From Diplodia intermedia (taxonomy: Eukaryota > Ascomycota > Dothideomycetes > Botryosphaeriales > Botryosphaeriaceae), in the NCBI GenBank assembly GCA_021495925.1, contig JAKEKT010000038.1, positions 1 to 64,000 of the forward strand: a stretch of DNA of 64,000 nucleotides. The letters are read 5' to 3'. Shown one piece after another: positions 1-13,414 of the stretch. The translations under genes were made by a program, and so were the position numbers. The stretch's first letter is position 1. Every line of letters starts with the position of its first letter. Under the pieces are notes generated by a model, which worked only from the letters and a program-made list of their open reading frames with translations, was not told the DNA's origin and did not search any database.

Positions 1-359
1 GTCTACTTTAAGAATTTCTTTCTAGATAAGCGATTCGCTAGATATTAGTTCTTAGTAAGCTATTAGCTTATATTCGTAGTTAGTATAGAACGAGAATTCT
101 TAAGTTACTAACGTCTTTAAGCTATTATACGCGAACTAGGCTAGAAGTAATAGTTTAATCTAATCGTTCTAGATATAGTTAAGATAATAGCGTAGATATT
201 ATTCGAGCGTCTAATTAGTACGTTCTATTTATTCGTCTATTTACGAGTATATCGTAGTAAATAGCTTATACTTAGAACTAAGTTATCGAGTAAGAGTCTA
301 CTAGAATTAAAAGATAAATAGTTAATCTCTATCTAATACGAGCTCTTTTAGTAACCTAT

Positions 360-2260
360 AGTTATTAAGAATTATTTTAAGAAACGTATAGACGAGTTCT
401 TTCGCGTTTATTATTTTAAGATATAGTAGATAATACGCGTACTTAGTTAGTCTATCGACGATAACTAGAATCGAGTCGTATTTAATCTTAATAAGTAGTT
501 CTATTAACTTTAGTAGATTCGTAATAAAGTCTAGCGAGATAGATTACTAAGGTCTTTCTAGGGCTAGTAGTAGTTAAAGTAGATCGTAGAACGTATATCT
601 TAAGGTCTTACTTTAAATATAAAGATTATACTATAAAACTATTCTTTAGACGGTTCTTCGTAAGCTCGAAAAGTAGTAATTTCTAGTAATTCTCTCGATC
701 GTTTTATCTATTTCTTAATAATCGTATACTAGTACTTTATAGATATTCTTAACGATTTCTTTTCGAAGCTTCGTCGAAACGTAGACTAATCTTAAATATA
801 GAATAGTATTATCTACGTCTTTAGTTAAGCGAGGGTCGTCTTTTACGTTTCTAAGTTTCTAGACTATTATATTATATTCGTAGGCCTCTCGGATCTTCTT
901 TATCTAGGCGTTATCTTCTAGGCGATACGCCGAAGCTAGTAGTCTAATCGAGGTAAGCGAGGTATTAGATGCTTTCTTAAGTTATAATTAGATAACTCTA
1001 AAAATAGATACGTATATTTTAGTAGATATAAGGCTATTATTCTTCTACTTACTTAAGACTACTAGTTATAGTTCTAGCTTTTCTTCTATATAGTCGGCTC
1101 TTCTACTTAGCGTATCTACGCGAGCATTCTCGAATTTCTTTTTATAGATAATCTTTATATCGTATAATACTAATTCTTTAGTCTATCTAACTTATCGACG
1201 AGTTAGTTCTTTTATAGTAGTAAAGTACGTAAGGTTTTTATAATCGTAGTAAACTATTATCTAGTATTTAGCTTCTTTAAGATAGTATCTTTATTCTTTA
1301 AAAGCCGTAATAATAGCTAATAGTTTCTTATCGTAAACGTTATAGTTAAGCTTCGAAGATATTATCTTTCTAGAATAGTACGCGATCGAATAAAGCTTAT
1401 CTTACTCGTCTAGTTAGCTAATATAAGCGCTAATAGCGTAGTTTAATACGTTCGTTTCTATAATAACGAGTAGTTCTAGATTATAAATATCTAGAATAGA
1501 TACTTCGTAGAATATTCGTTTAAGAGACTCGAATACTCTCTACTACGCTTCTTTCTATTAAAACTCGTGCTTCTTACGAGTAAGTCTAGTAAGAGGCTTC
1601 GTTATCTTCGTATAGTTTAAAATAAACTTACGATAAAAGTTAGCGAATTCTAAGAAGAATTATACTTCTTTAATAGTTCGTAGTTTAGGCTATTTCTTAA
1701 TTACGTCTAGCTTTTTCTCGTTTATACTAATATATCTAGAGGTAATAACGAATTCTAGAAATTCTATTCTCTACGTAATCTATTTATACTTTTCTAGTAC
1801 GATTCGTAGGTTCTTTTTTCTAAGCGCGAGTAGTATCTTTCGAATATATTTTCGATATTCTTCTAAGATATTCGAGTAGATAATAATGTTATTTAGATAT
1901 ACGATATAAAATACGTCTAAATACGAGCGTAGTATATCGTTTACTAGGCTCTAGAATAATGCTAAGGCGTTAGTTAGTCTAAAGAATATTATCGTATACT
2001 TAAAGTACTCTAGTCGCGTTCGAAAAGCGGTCTTCTATTCTTCGTCTTCTTTAATACGAACTAAGTAATAGCCTTCGCGAAGGTCGAACTTAGTAAAGTA
2101 CTTCGCGATTTAGAACTTATCTTAAAGTTCGTCGATTCTCGATAGTAGATAACGGTTCTTAATCGTAATATTATTTAATTATCGATAGTCGATATAGAGG
2201 CGAAGCTCGCCGTTTTTCTTTAAAACGAATAGAATAAAATAGCCGGCTAATAAAGACGAA
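360..2260 (-). pseudogene. Chromovirus pol remnant (RT, RNase H, integrase), copy 1
   Basis: This is the conceptual reverse transcriptase to integrase stretch of copy 1, read on the minus strand. The order is RT (about 1700-2260), a presumed RNase H interval (about 1100-1700, placed by position only) and integrase catalytic core (about 360-760). Both Asp residues of the RT YLDD box are Asn here (1888-1899), whereas copy 2 keeps YLDD at 43548-43559. Conversely the integrase VIVDRL Asp is kept here (442-465) but is Asn in copy 2 (35588-35611). The losses are independent G-to-A changes in the two copies. Family assignment rests on motif order (RT before integrase, as in Ty3/Gypsy). Confidence 0.85.
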
Positions 2261-2978
2261 GACTATATATATTCTCGTTCTAAGTTCTTCTTAATATATT
2301 TTCTTAAAGCCTCTAACTTAGTGCGGAATAGCGAGTATATTAACTTAAACGTAGACTACGCTTCTAGAATAAGAGATATCTTATAATTCTAAGATTAATA
2401 TTTTAATAAGAATTCTTTTTCTCGTTTCTCGTAGAGGTTCGTAAATTTCTAGAATTTTCTTAGCACGAATATTATTTTAAATAGCGATAGTTATTTCTTT
2501 AGTATTATTATTTCTTCTTTAGGCCTTATTTTCTTATTAAGTTCTCTATATATTTTCTCGCTTACTAGATTATCTACGGGTATCGGCTTTTCTCTAGTTA
2601 GATAATCGTATATCGAACTAGCTTTAACGAGTCTATCTAGTAGAGTACTACGAGGTACGCGATAGCGTTTCTTCTACTTCTAGTTTCTAGATATCGGTTT
2701 TTTCTCGATTAAGTAACCGTATATTACTACGTTTATATAGTACGCGCGGATTCTCTAGAAATAGTCTTCTTTAACTAACTTTAGACTATTATTCTTCGCT
2801 AGAGGTCTCGTTAGTCGCCGTATATATACGATAATTCGTTATTTTATTTCTACGCTAGGTTATAAGTATAGATAGTATATCTTATCGTCTCTACGCTTTA
2901 TGCGCTTAATTATCGCTAGAAAGATTTTCTAGACTCTAGCGAAGCTATTAGCTTTTACGCTAGGTCGTTACTTTACGC

Positions 2979-3046
2979 TCTAGACTTCTAGCTTCTAGCT
3001 CTCGCTCTAGCTTCTCTAGCTCTAGCTTCTAGCTCTAGCTCTAGTC
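2979..3046. repeat. Low-complexity CTAGCT/TCTAGC tract in chromovirus
   Basis: This is a run of short units such as ctagct, tctagc and ttctag inside the chromovirus internal region. A similar tract lies at the equivalent place in copy 2 (about 44610-44671). Both read like a former Ser/Glu/Gln-type low-complexity coding stretch after CpA loss. It belongs to the element and is not a separate locus. Confidence 0.6.
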
Positions 3047-5699
3047 TTTAGCGTCTAGCTTATTCGTTTTACGATAGCGAGATGTTTAATATATTATTCG
3101 TTCGAGAAGGTAATTTTCTCGATTCTCTAGTTAATATATAGTATATACGTTTTTAGCTATAGTATTTCTAGAATAATATCGTATTCTAATATTCTTATAA
3201 TATCTAGGTTAATCTTTTTCTTATAGTTAGTAATAGTTATTAGTACTAGCTCTATTTCGATTCTTATTTAATCTTTTTCGTACTATACGAGTAATTTATC
3301 TATAGTTTAGAGAGAATAAGGCTTATCTTTCTCTTACTAATATAGCTAGTATTTAACGACGAAGAATAGATCGATATACGTATTCTATACGTCGCTATTA
3401 ATTATAGTTTAGGCCTTCTTTCTATAAAAGATTATCTATAGATATAGTAGTTTAAAGAGCTCTATTTTAGTAAATATAATTTCGTTCGATATACGTATAA
3501 TCTAGTTAAGAAATCTATCTAACGGCCTCTTCTAGAGTTTCTAACTAGAAAGACCGTCTAGTTTTTCGATTAGACGAGGTCTTTAATAGTTATATTATCT
3601 AGTTATTTTCTTCGAAGGGTCGAGTTTTTCTAATAGGTTTATTTTTCGCGGCTAATTTATCTTTACTAGTATAGGGTCCCTACCCTTATCTAGTAGCGGT
3701 AGACCGAGATGCTATTTCTATAATAGAGTCGCTAATATAGAGTATTTCTTCTAATAGATACGGTTTCTCGCTAAGAGAGTAGTCTAGCGAAACGCGTAAG
3801 ATCTTTACGATTTTACTTTCGCTAGACGTTACGTATCTTATCGCGAAGCTATTAGCTAATCTCGTTCGCTATTTAATAGAGAGTTTCTCTTTAGAGTTAC
3901 TACTACTAGCTATTTTATAGTCGCTCTTCTAGTTTTTCTTCTTAAATTCGATATTACTAGATGTCTAGATCTAGTCTAATAATAGATGTTTAGGTCGTAG
4001 TAGAGGTTATATCGTTAGTTCGACGTATACTTTTATACTATTTAAGATATTTAATAATTCGAGTAAGCGTAGCCGTATCTCGCTCGCTTTTAACGTCGCT
4101 AGATTTAAGAGTACTATCGTAGAGTTTTTTAATATTACTATTTACTAAGTCGTCGTTTTAAGATAGCTTCTCGATAAATTCGTCGATGTCTTACTAGGTC
4201 CAAGTACGAAGAATAGCTTAGACGAGTCGAAGCTTCGAATATTATTTCGTAGCGTTTTTATTACTTTAATAAGTAATATAGTCGTCGTCGTAACACGCGG
4301 TCTAGCTAAGTATAGCGTATTTAAGTATATTAAGTACTCTACGTCGTTTATTAATCTTCTTAAATAAATCGACTTCTTTTAGCTTAAGCGTTAAGAAGAG
4401 CTTTCGTTAAGCCTTCTAATTATTTCTAATAGTAGTCGTAATATTACGTGTCTTCTTCTTCGAGTTATATAAGTAGCGGTGCGTTCTATTCTATTTATCG
4501 CCGTAATAGATATATAGTCTCTTTTCGAATCGAGACCTCTATTAGAGTATCTATTCTTTACGTTATATACGTTTATCTTTTTTATTATTCTATCTTTCGT
4601 CTTTATCGTTACTCGACTAGATGTCTCGTTAAATATTATTTAACTCTATAGTATCGCCCTCTTTCTAAGTATAATATAGCCGCCGTAGCTAGGCGCTATT
4701 AGCTTTATAGAACTTCTTATTATACTATCGTTTATTACGTCGTCGATCTATAGTCTAGACTAGCTTAATAAGTCTAGATAGGCCTTCTAATTTATTTTAA
4801 TAGACTATAGCGTTCTTAATTTTCTTCTTTAGTTTCTAGTAGTAGAAAGTCTATAGAATCGCGTTAGAGTACTATTTAGCGAAAAGATAGACTATATTCT
4901 AGAATCGAATAATATAGTTCTAGATAGATTCTTTCTATTTAAGGTTTATTAGAGTACGCGTAGCTAGACGGGCTTCGTCGAGGCCGATAAATACTTTCTT
5001 AAGGGCTTTTATAAAGGCTTAATAGCTATTAAAAAGCTCGATTATAACTTTACTTCTTTTTCTACGGGGTTTCTCTTAATGTTCTCTTTTATACGAACGA
5101 AACTATTATTTAACGAAGTCGCGTAGAAAGATATTAGCGTAGAGTATCTTCTTCTCTTCGTTAGTAAATTATCTATAAGAAAAGTAGATATAGTCGTTAA
5201 GCTAAATAATAAACTCTTACATTTTCTTATAATCTTCTCGATATAGATTAGGTTTCGAAACCTTAATTCTAGTAATAGATGTCGTTATAAGTTTCGTAGC
5301 CGTAGTATTCGTAGCTACGACGGATAGCGTAGGTCGACGTTATAAAGTCTTAAGCTTCTACTTAAGTCGGGCGTTCTCTTTACTTTAGTCGTAGAATTAG
5401 CTCTAGAGCTATTCGAGCCTACTCTAGATATCGTTAATTATTTAGAATAGATCTACTATCGTAGGCTATTAGAGATTATTAATTATAGAGACGTTTATAT
5501 TACTACTTTATTAGTAATTTTTATACTAGAAATACTTTTCTATTTAGAGTTAACTATCTTTCTTCTTCTATAAGAATAATAGTTAAAGTATAACGATAGA
5601 CTTCTTTTACTAAGCTTCGAAGTCGCTTAGTAGATAAATTAAATCGAAGGGTTTATCTTAGAGAGATAAGAGAAGAAGAAGAATAATTAAATAAGAAGA

Positions 5700-6350
5700 T
5701 ATTACGTAATTATATAATATATAGTAAGCTAATTATCTCTAAATTAATAGGGTTTAAATTAAAACTTTAAGTTAACTACGAAGAATTAAGATACTAGCTA
5801 AGAGAGTATATCTATATACTATAGAAAAGCTAGTTATAATCTAGATTATCGAAGGTAATTATAGTATTAGATTAGAGAAATAAATTAGCTCTAATCTATT
5901 TATAGAGCGTACGTAATGTCGGCGCTTCGAATAACTTTCGAAATTTCGACTTTTAACTTCTATCGCTACTAAGCGAACGTAATAACTATCTTATCTACGT
6001 TTACGCTTCTACGTTTATTCTCTACTTTCTAGTTTTCGCATTTCTTACGAAACTATAATCTAACTAGATTATTAAGTTTCTACGGCTCTACTTTTCGTAT
6101 AGTCTTTCGTTACGTATAGTCTTCTACTTCGTCTAGATTTCTTATAGACGTTCTTTTTATACGGGCTTTAGCTACTATCTAAGTCTAGTTTCGTAGGCGC
6201 TAAGTTTTCTTACGCCCGTTCTTCTCGTATAGAATTCTAGTTCGTACGGCTCTACTACTCGTAAGACTTATTAGCTCTTACGATACTTTCTTTCGTACGA
6301 GCTTTTAGCCCTTAGAGTTATAAAGCCCTTATGCCCTAGAGTTTATAATA
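5700..6350 (-). repeat. Chromovirus 5' LTR of copy 1 (LTR-1, 651 bp)
   Basis: On the + strand the repeat begins tattacg and ends cgtaata or its RIP variant (tttataata here). This fits a TG..CA LTR whose ends became TA..TA. The flanks of the LTR match those of the copy-2 and copy-3 LTRs. A central block at 5845-5908 matches neither of the others. It is the 5' LTR because the internal region lies on its left and the element is on the minus strand. Confidence 0.85.
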
Positions 6351-6368
6351 AATAATTAGATAAGAAGG
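6351..6368. other. 18-bp spacer between two LTRs, copy of the internal edge
   Basis: The sequence aataattagataagaagg separates LTR-1 from the next LTR. The 18 bases just inside LTR-1 (5682-5699) are almost identical, and the same tract precedes the LTRs at 47320 and 48693. It is therefore the internal-region edge next to a 5' LTR (primer-binding-site side), left between two LTRs with the rest of an internal region missing. Confidence 0.75.
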
Positions 6369-6430
6369 TATTACGCGATTATACGATATATAGTAAGCTA
6401 GTTATCTTTAAATTAATAGAGTTTAAATTA

Positions 6431-9400
6431 TTTATTTATTTATTTATTTAGTTTAACGTTTCTCTAGAGTCTAGAACTATTAGAGACGAGGTCTCTTAAG
6501 AGGGCCCGCTTCTATCTATATATCTAAATATATGCGTGCCGAAGGGGGGTTCTAGAAGAATACTAGAAACGATATACTTAAAAGCTTAAAGAAGAGTAAA
6601 GAGCGTAGATAAGATAAAGAAAAGATAAATAAAATAAAGCGAGAGCTTAGAAACCGGCGAAAATAGAGATAAAAAGTAAAGTAAGTAAGCCCTCTTCTTA
6701 GAGAGAGTCTTTTTAACTAGTTAGATTCGTTTAGCTTTCTTCTATCTAAGATCGATACTTACTTACTATTTATTATAACTAGCCGAAGTATTACTACTAG
6801 CGAACTAGCTATATAACCCTACTTCTAAATTTAGAAATCTAAAAAAGAGCCCTAAATAGAGGTTACTCGACTAGAAATTAAACTTCGGCTTTTTAGCCCC
6901 GTTAGCTTAGTTATTAACTACACTAGATAGCCGTAGATACTAGTAGAAATAGCTACTTAAGCTTAAATATCTACTATTTAGCCGTTTTTCTTCGGTTCTC
7001 GTCCGTTTCTACTCTAAATCGAAAGCGGCGAGGGCGTCGAGAACGAGAAGAAGTAGAAGAAGAGAATAGAAGAAAGAAATAAGTATAAACGAGCGTCTAG
7101 CGATACGTATTTAGATCTCGTTAGATAAGTCGTTTAATTACTATCGTCTAGTAGTAATCTTTATTTATTCTAAGAACTTAGCCGTTAGGCTAGTCTCTAG
7201 AGTTAAGAAAAAGAGATTCGAAAGATTAAGTCGATACTTCTTAAGCCCGTCTTTTAAGAGAACCCGAGGGCCTCTATAAAGAGAGTAAAAGAGAAGTAGA
7301 TAGCGTAGTATCTATTTAGCCGTACGGCTATATCTATACTAGTCGTTTTCGGCGTAGTTAAGACGATAAAGATAAGACTTAAAGTAGCCGTATTCGATCT
7401 TTAGTTAATAGAAGGCGAAGGCCGTTTCTCTAACTTTCGTAGAAGATTTAAGCCGCTACCCTATCTCTAAATCGAAGATACGTTTATAGGGCGAGTTCGA
7501 CGTCGATTTAAGCTTCGTTTTCTACTTCTCGTAGGTCTTCTACTTAACTTTACTTCGATAGAAGCTTAGAGAAGTAGAGGCTCTATTTAAAGAGTACTTC
7601 GTAGCTCTTTTTATAAGCCGATCGGCGTACTCGTTATCTAGAACGTTCTCGTAGCCGGGGCACTATTCTAGAGAGACGGTATTCTCTCTAGCCCTTAGCG
7701 TTTTAGCTAATCTAATAGCCCGAATTTACTATGCTTACTCGGGCGTATTAGCGGGCTTACTTAGCCTAAGAATCGCGGTCTAGTTATTCGCGTAGATTCT
7801 TATATCTTTAGAGGCGTGCCCGGCTCTAACGGCGAGTTTTAGGGCCGTTACTAGCCTCTTTATCTCGCCGTTATATACTAGATTCTCGAAACCGAGGTTC
7901 TTATAAATCTAGCGCGCTAGGTTCTCTTTAGATTAGCTAAAGTCGAAGGCTACTACTCTAACCTCTACGTTTCTACCCATAAATAGAACGGAGACGTTAG
8001 AATAGATAGCTATTTAATTAGAGAATACTCTCTTAACTTCGAGCGCGTAGGTCTTAGTCTACTTCTCTTTATTTAAGGGGCTAATCGTAGTTAAATAGAG
8101 TAGTTCGAGTAACTATAGCGAAAAGTAGAAGGGTTTAACTACTTCTAAAGACGCGGGTTACGTTTTTAAAAGAAGTTTAATCTTCTCTAACTACGTAGGT
8201 CTATCTAAAACCCGTCGATCTAGATTAATCTTCTCTAGTTCGATTTAAATAGAATAGAATTCTTCGAGTAAATTCGTTCTAAGAGTATATTTTCGTAACC
8301 ACTCGTTTAAACGAATATCCGCTAGTAGAATTTTACTCTCTATTTCTAGGGAAATTATAGAGGTAGTCTTAAAAACCTCTAGAATCTTTCGTAAGATAAG
8401 ATTCTAAAGGACTCTAAATTAGCGGGTAAACTATCTCTAATTTTTCTAGTAGATTTCGAAGCCGTAGTCTATAACCGTAGTAACGTAAGCTAGATATAGC
8501 TAGCGAACCGCGTAAAGAAAAAGCCCTCTCTTAACGTTAGCTAGCCTAGAGAGGCGATAGAAGGTCGAACGAGTCTAGCTAATTCTTTTAGACACGTGCG
8601 TCTTAAAGATAAACTCGTAGTCGAAGTAAATTTCTAGCTATTTAACCTATTCTTTAGATTCTATTACGTCCCCCGTAGAAAGCGTAATTAAAATAGAACG
8701 AGGTTTTAAGTCTTTCTTAAAAGAACGAGCGAAGTAAATAAGCTTCGTCTTTTTTAGATCGAATTCGATATAGTTTTTCTATTCCCGCGTATAGAGTTTA
8801 CTCGTCTTCTTCTCTAGAATCGCCTTATTACGTTTTTAGCTGCCGAAGCTAGCTATAAGCGTAATATCGTTAATATAAGAGAGAAACGAAGCTTTAGAGA
8901 CGGAAAATAACTCTCGAAGATAGATTAGAAAGAGAATAGACGAGACTAGACTTTCTTACGAAATACTCGTTTCTATCGAGCTAAACTCTTTCTTCTCTTC
9001 GTTAAACGCGAGGCTTAATATTCGTATAAATATAAACGATTTTATCTACGCGAGTAGGTTAATTAGTATGCCGATTCGAGTTATTATAGCTAGAAGTTAT
9101 TCTTCGGCCACGTAGTTAAAGACGCTTTTAATATCGAGAAAAAGTACGAAGGTCTTACGTTTAAGACGGCGGTTCTTCTCTACTTTATTCGATAAAAGTA
9201 TTATAATATCTATTACGAATTTCTTTAATCTTTCTCTAATTTAAGTATAGTAAAGAAGGTCGAAGGTCTTCGCTAGATAGTCTAGTCTTTTAGCCGTAAT
9301 TCGTTCTAGTACTTTTTCGAGACAATTAAGAAGAGAAATAATACGATAGAACTTTAAGTTCGCGGTATCGCTCTTTTTCTTACTTAGAATTACCTCGGTA

Positions 9401-12400
9401 GCCGTACGCTAGCCCGTAGAATAATATTCGTAGGCGAATAGCGTAGAAAAGACCTTAGTAAAGACGTCGAGCTTCGCTCTAAACGTATAAGTAATAATCT
9501 CTTACGTAATAGCGTCTAGTCCCGGCGTTTTCTCTTTAATTTACGTAGAGTACGCATTCTCGATTTTTCTTAAACTAAGCTTCGGCTAGTTCTAGCGTTT
9601 AAAAACGTAGCTTTACTAGTTAAAAGAAGCGGTAGAAGAAGACGGCGGAAAGAGTCTTTTTCTAAGAACTAAATACTTCTTCTTAAAACTATCTTCTAGG
9701 CGTTTTCTCGTATACGTGTTATAATTAATCTTAGAGATTCTAGCATGCGTTCTAGACTTAGTATAAGCTATAGTCTTAAAGATAGTCTCGAGGGTTTCTT
9801 TTTCTAGAAAAGAATTCTAGTATTCGCGTTTAGCCCTCTTAATCGCTTTAAAGTAGATATTTCGACTATTTAAGTATCTTCGCTTATTCTCTTTCGTGCG
9901 TAGAGATTTAAAAGCGTCGGTCTCTCTTCGTAGTTATCTTCGTTCTTCTAAAAGCTCGTTCGACTACTACGGTTTAGATCGAGCTTCTAGTTTTAATCGG
10001 GAAATAGAAAGGTCCGCCGCGATAGATATAGTCTAGTTAAGGCTTGCCTCTAGAGTATCTAGCGCGGGTATTTAGTAGATCGAGCCTTCTATTAAGTCTT
10101 TAGAGATATCTTTCGATAAGAGGTTTAATTTTAAGCTTTTTAGAACCTTAAATACTATCGTCTCTATCTATTATTTAAAGATTTTCTAAAACTTAGACTA
10201 GTCGGCCTTTTTCGTATTAAATCTAGCGGTAGTAGCTATCGTAGAAGGTCCTATATAGCCGGCCGGTTCTAAACTAAATAGAATTATCTTATAATCGGAA
10301 TCGAAGTCCGCGATCGTTTACTAATTAGTAATTCTATTAGCTAAGGCCGACGTAGTAAGTATAAGGTCGATAATCGTCTCTCTTTCTAGATAGAGGCGGT
10401 AAAAGATATTCTCGTTCTCTTCGTTTAAAAGAGATAGATCGTTTTCTTCTAACTATTCTACTAGCCGATTAGCGCTAGATAAGAGAAAAGATTCTAGATT
10501 CTATTAGAAATAATAAATATTAAAATCCCCGACTACTATAGCCTACGTTCTAAGAGATTACTATTATAGAACGCGTTCTAGAGTAAGCTAAGAATTATTA
10601 CTCGTTTAATTCTTCTAGTTATATAAGTTAAGTAGCTTAAACTTTAACTTTCGCTACTCTATACTTAGAACTATTAGATCGAAACTTTACTAGAATTCGG
10701 CCTCTAAATTTACCTTCGTTTCTCTAAGAAAGCGGGAGACGTAGATTAGTATTCGAGGCCTTAGATCGAAAGAATAGACTAGTAGAATTTAAACGAATAA
10801 GAGGTAATTAATTAATCGAAAGCTCGAGTTCTCGTAGAATAAGATATACGGTTCTTAATAAAGAATAAGGTCTATCTTTAACTCTACTACGATGTTTAGA
10901 ATAAATTTCGTTATCGAAATGCTTCTATTTAAGTTAACTTATAGAACTCGTAAAGAACTTATTTAAAACGAGTTTATTTAGAGTTCTTTAGAATATTTCT
11001 CGGTCTTCTTAGCTTCTTCGTCTTAACGAAAACGTCGTAAACGTAGAGACGTTTAAAGATAGTCTTTCGAGTCTTCTCTTCGATCTCGAACGCGAGAACT
11101 AGCGAGCTCGTATACTACTTCGCTCTTCTAGCCTCTAGCGTAAGCTAGTAGAAGACACCGATAATCTTTAGACCGTCGTTATAGACCTCGATTTCTATTC
11201 GAATAGCCTCGCTAAAGTTCTTACGGAAGAGGGTCGAAAGGTCTCGCGTAGACACGTCGTATACGGCTATCTTATACTACGTACGGTTTTTCGTAATCGA
11301 TTAAATAGAGATAATCCGATTAATTATCGTCTTATTCTTTAAAAGAAATTCGGCGAAGAAGTTCTCGTATACGATAAACACGATATTCTTTTTCGACGAG
11401 AGAGAGACTATTATAATCGTAGGTCTCGTTCTCTTAAGCTAGTCTAAAAATATCTTATTAAAGGCGTTTCGTAGCTTAAAGAATAAGAAGTCCGCGATTT
11501 TCGTAGCCGGCGTAAGAACGATCTATCGCGTAACTTTCTTAGACGTAGAGACCTTCGACTTCTTCTTTAAAGAAGAAATAATTTATAGCCCTTCTTTCGA
11601 CGCGGCGGTAGTAGCTATCGAGGTATACGTAGATTAGCTAGATACTACGATCGGCTACTACGTAGGCTTCGGGCGTTATAGAATCGAAAGAATAGCCCTT
11701 TACGAGGCCTAGTTTAAGAGAATAATAATAATAAACTTAGATAAGTTCTTCGTTTTCTTTATAAGGTCTACCGCGGTCTTTTCGAGGGCTTAAACTTGCG
11801 TAGTAAGAACCGCGCCGGCCTTATCTACGGTTTTACCCGTCTTAGTATACTATCGTACGATCTCGATTAGGTCTAGAATAGACCTCTATTTTTTCTTAAA
11901 GAGGGCGAGATCCGCGGCCTTAACTAGAAGATCGAGTACGTATTTTACGGCCTCTTTCGACGACCGTAGATTTATTTCGAGTTACCGTACGTTCTCGATG
12001 TTTAGGTCGATACGAGGTTTAAAGGCGAATTAAGAGTTTAATATTTCTTTCTTCGCGGGGGGGGTTAGTATAACCCTTAGAAAGGGCCGTTTCTTACGTA
12101 GGTTCTCTTGCGAAAAGAAATTTTCCGCGGGTTTAGAGGCCGAGAGGTCTAGCGTAGCTACTATCGAAAGAGGCGTAGGCGTAGTCGAGAGGTTCTTAAA
12201 GTTTTCTATAGCCGTATTTATAGTCTTAAAGTCTATATTCTATATTAGAAGAGGTAGAATAGGGCTTAGAGAAAATAAATTCTACTTCGAAGAAGATATT
12301 CTAGATTTAAAAGAGAATTTCTAAGCTCTTTCTATAAGAAAAACGTGTAGAAATAATAGAAATAGACGAGAAATAGACTAGAAGTAAATTATCGACTTTA

Positions 12401-12934
12401 ATTTCGTCTAAACTAAGCCGTAAATAAAAGAAATCTAGATCGAGGCGAGGGCTTTTCTTAATTACTTACTTTCTAGAAGTAAACGAAGGGGCCGATAGGG
12501 TTAACGCGAATGTCGAAGGTTTCGAGAAACCGAGTGGCGTCTTAGCGTTAAGCTCGAACCGTACGAAGCGTTTATACACGTAAAACTCTTTAGTAAGGCC
12601 TAGAGAAGAGGCTTCTAGTAGGCTTTAGAGTAGAATTTCCGGGCGTAGAAAAGAGCTACTAAAATATAACTTTAAAAACGAATTTCTTAATGCCGTACGG
12701 TTCTCTATGCGAAGTTTAGGGCGAATTTAAATAGTTTTCGAGGGTAGAAAGAACTACGAAGTTCTAGCTAGTCTAGTACTATCTAGAACACCTCTTTTTT
12801 TACGTACTACGTAATAGCGCGTACGTCTACGAAGCTAAGAATCGAGATTCTAGCTAAGAAAATTAAGGGCTTTCGAATAGTATCGATCTTAGCGTAATTC
12901 TTAAGAATCGAATTCGAAGATATTATTCGCTATT
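6431..12934 (-). mobile_element. LINE copy A (Tad1-like non-LTR element), full length
   Basis: This is a full-length minus-strand LINE of 6504 bp. Its (AAAT)n tail appears as tttattta repeats at 6431-6450. Its 5' end is near 12,934. The target-site duplication is 15 bp. The left copy is atagagtttaaatta (6416-6430) and the right copy ataggatttaaatta (12935-12949). Their two differences are G-to-A changes at different bases, so RIP acted after insertion. The RT YIDD box at 8863-8877 reads YIND. The order on the minus strand is 5'UTR, ORF1, endonuclease, RT, RNase H and a 3'UTR of about 700 bp. It sits inside the 3' LTR of chromovirus copy 2. Many stops make it inactive. Confidence 0.88.
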
Positions 12935-13414
12935 ATAGGATTTAAATTAGAACTTTAAGTTAACTACGAAGAGTTAAGATACTAGCTAAGAAAGTATATC
13001 TATATACTATAGAAAAGCTAGTTATAATCTAGTATTTAGTAGTTTAATCTACTAAGAGTTTAAACTACTAAACTTATAAGTTTAAAAGTTTAGAGCGCTA
13101 AGTCTTTAAACTCTTAAACTTATAAATAAGTAGGCCGTACGTAACGTCGACGCTTTAAATAGCTTTTAGAATTTCGACTTTTAGCTTCTATCGCTACTAA
13201 GCGGTCGTAATTACTATCTTATTTATATTCGTACCCTCGCGCTTACTTTCTACTTTCTAGATCTCGTATTTCTTACGAGACTATAGTTCGACTAGATTAT
13301 TAAGTTTCTACGATTCTACTTCTTCTACGGGCTTTCTATTACGTATAGTCTTCTACTCTATCTAGGTTTCTTATAGACGTTCTTTTCGTATAGGCTTTAG
13401 CTACTATCTAAGCT

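Larger units (their letters stand above)
1..6350 (-). mobile_element. Ty3/Gypsy chromovirus copy 1, partial, RIP-degraded
   Basis: This is a minus-strand LTR retrotransposon whose 3' part lies before the window. Position 1 aligns with about 22,084 in copy 2, so roughly 1.4 kb of internal sequence and the 3' LTR are missing. Reading the minus strand from the LTR at 5700-6350 gives the gag side first, then pol. RT remnants carry the K-N-G-E-L-R-L-Y-I-D-Y-R type block near 2190-2225. The catalytic YxDD box at 1888-1899 reads YLNN, from two G-to-A changes. Integrase remnants lie at about 440-535, with an LDFIT core (520-534) and an intact VIVDRLTK block (442-465). CAG, CAA and TGG codons appear as stops throughout, so nothing is expressible. 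No LINE interrupts this copy, so it provides the empty sites for the LINE insertions in copy 2. Confidence 0.88.

Noticed and set aside
4448..4651. 67-codon open frame in chromovirus copy 1
   Set aside because: It is a Ser/Tyr/Ile-rich frame antisense to the gag side of the element, with the composition expected of RIP-mutated DNA and no family motif.
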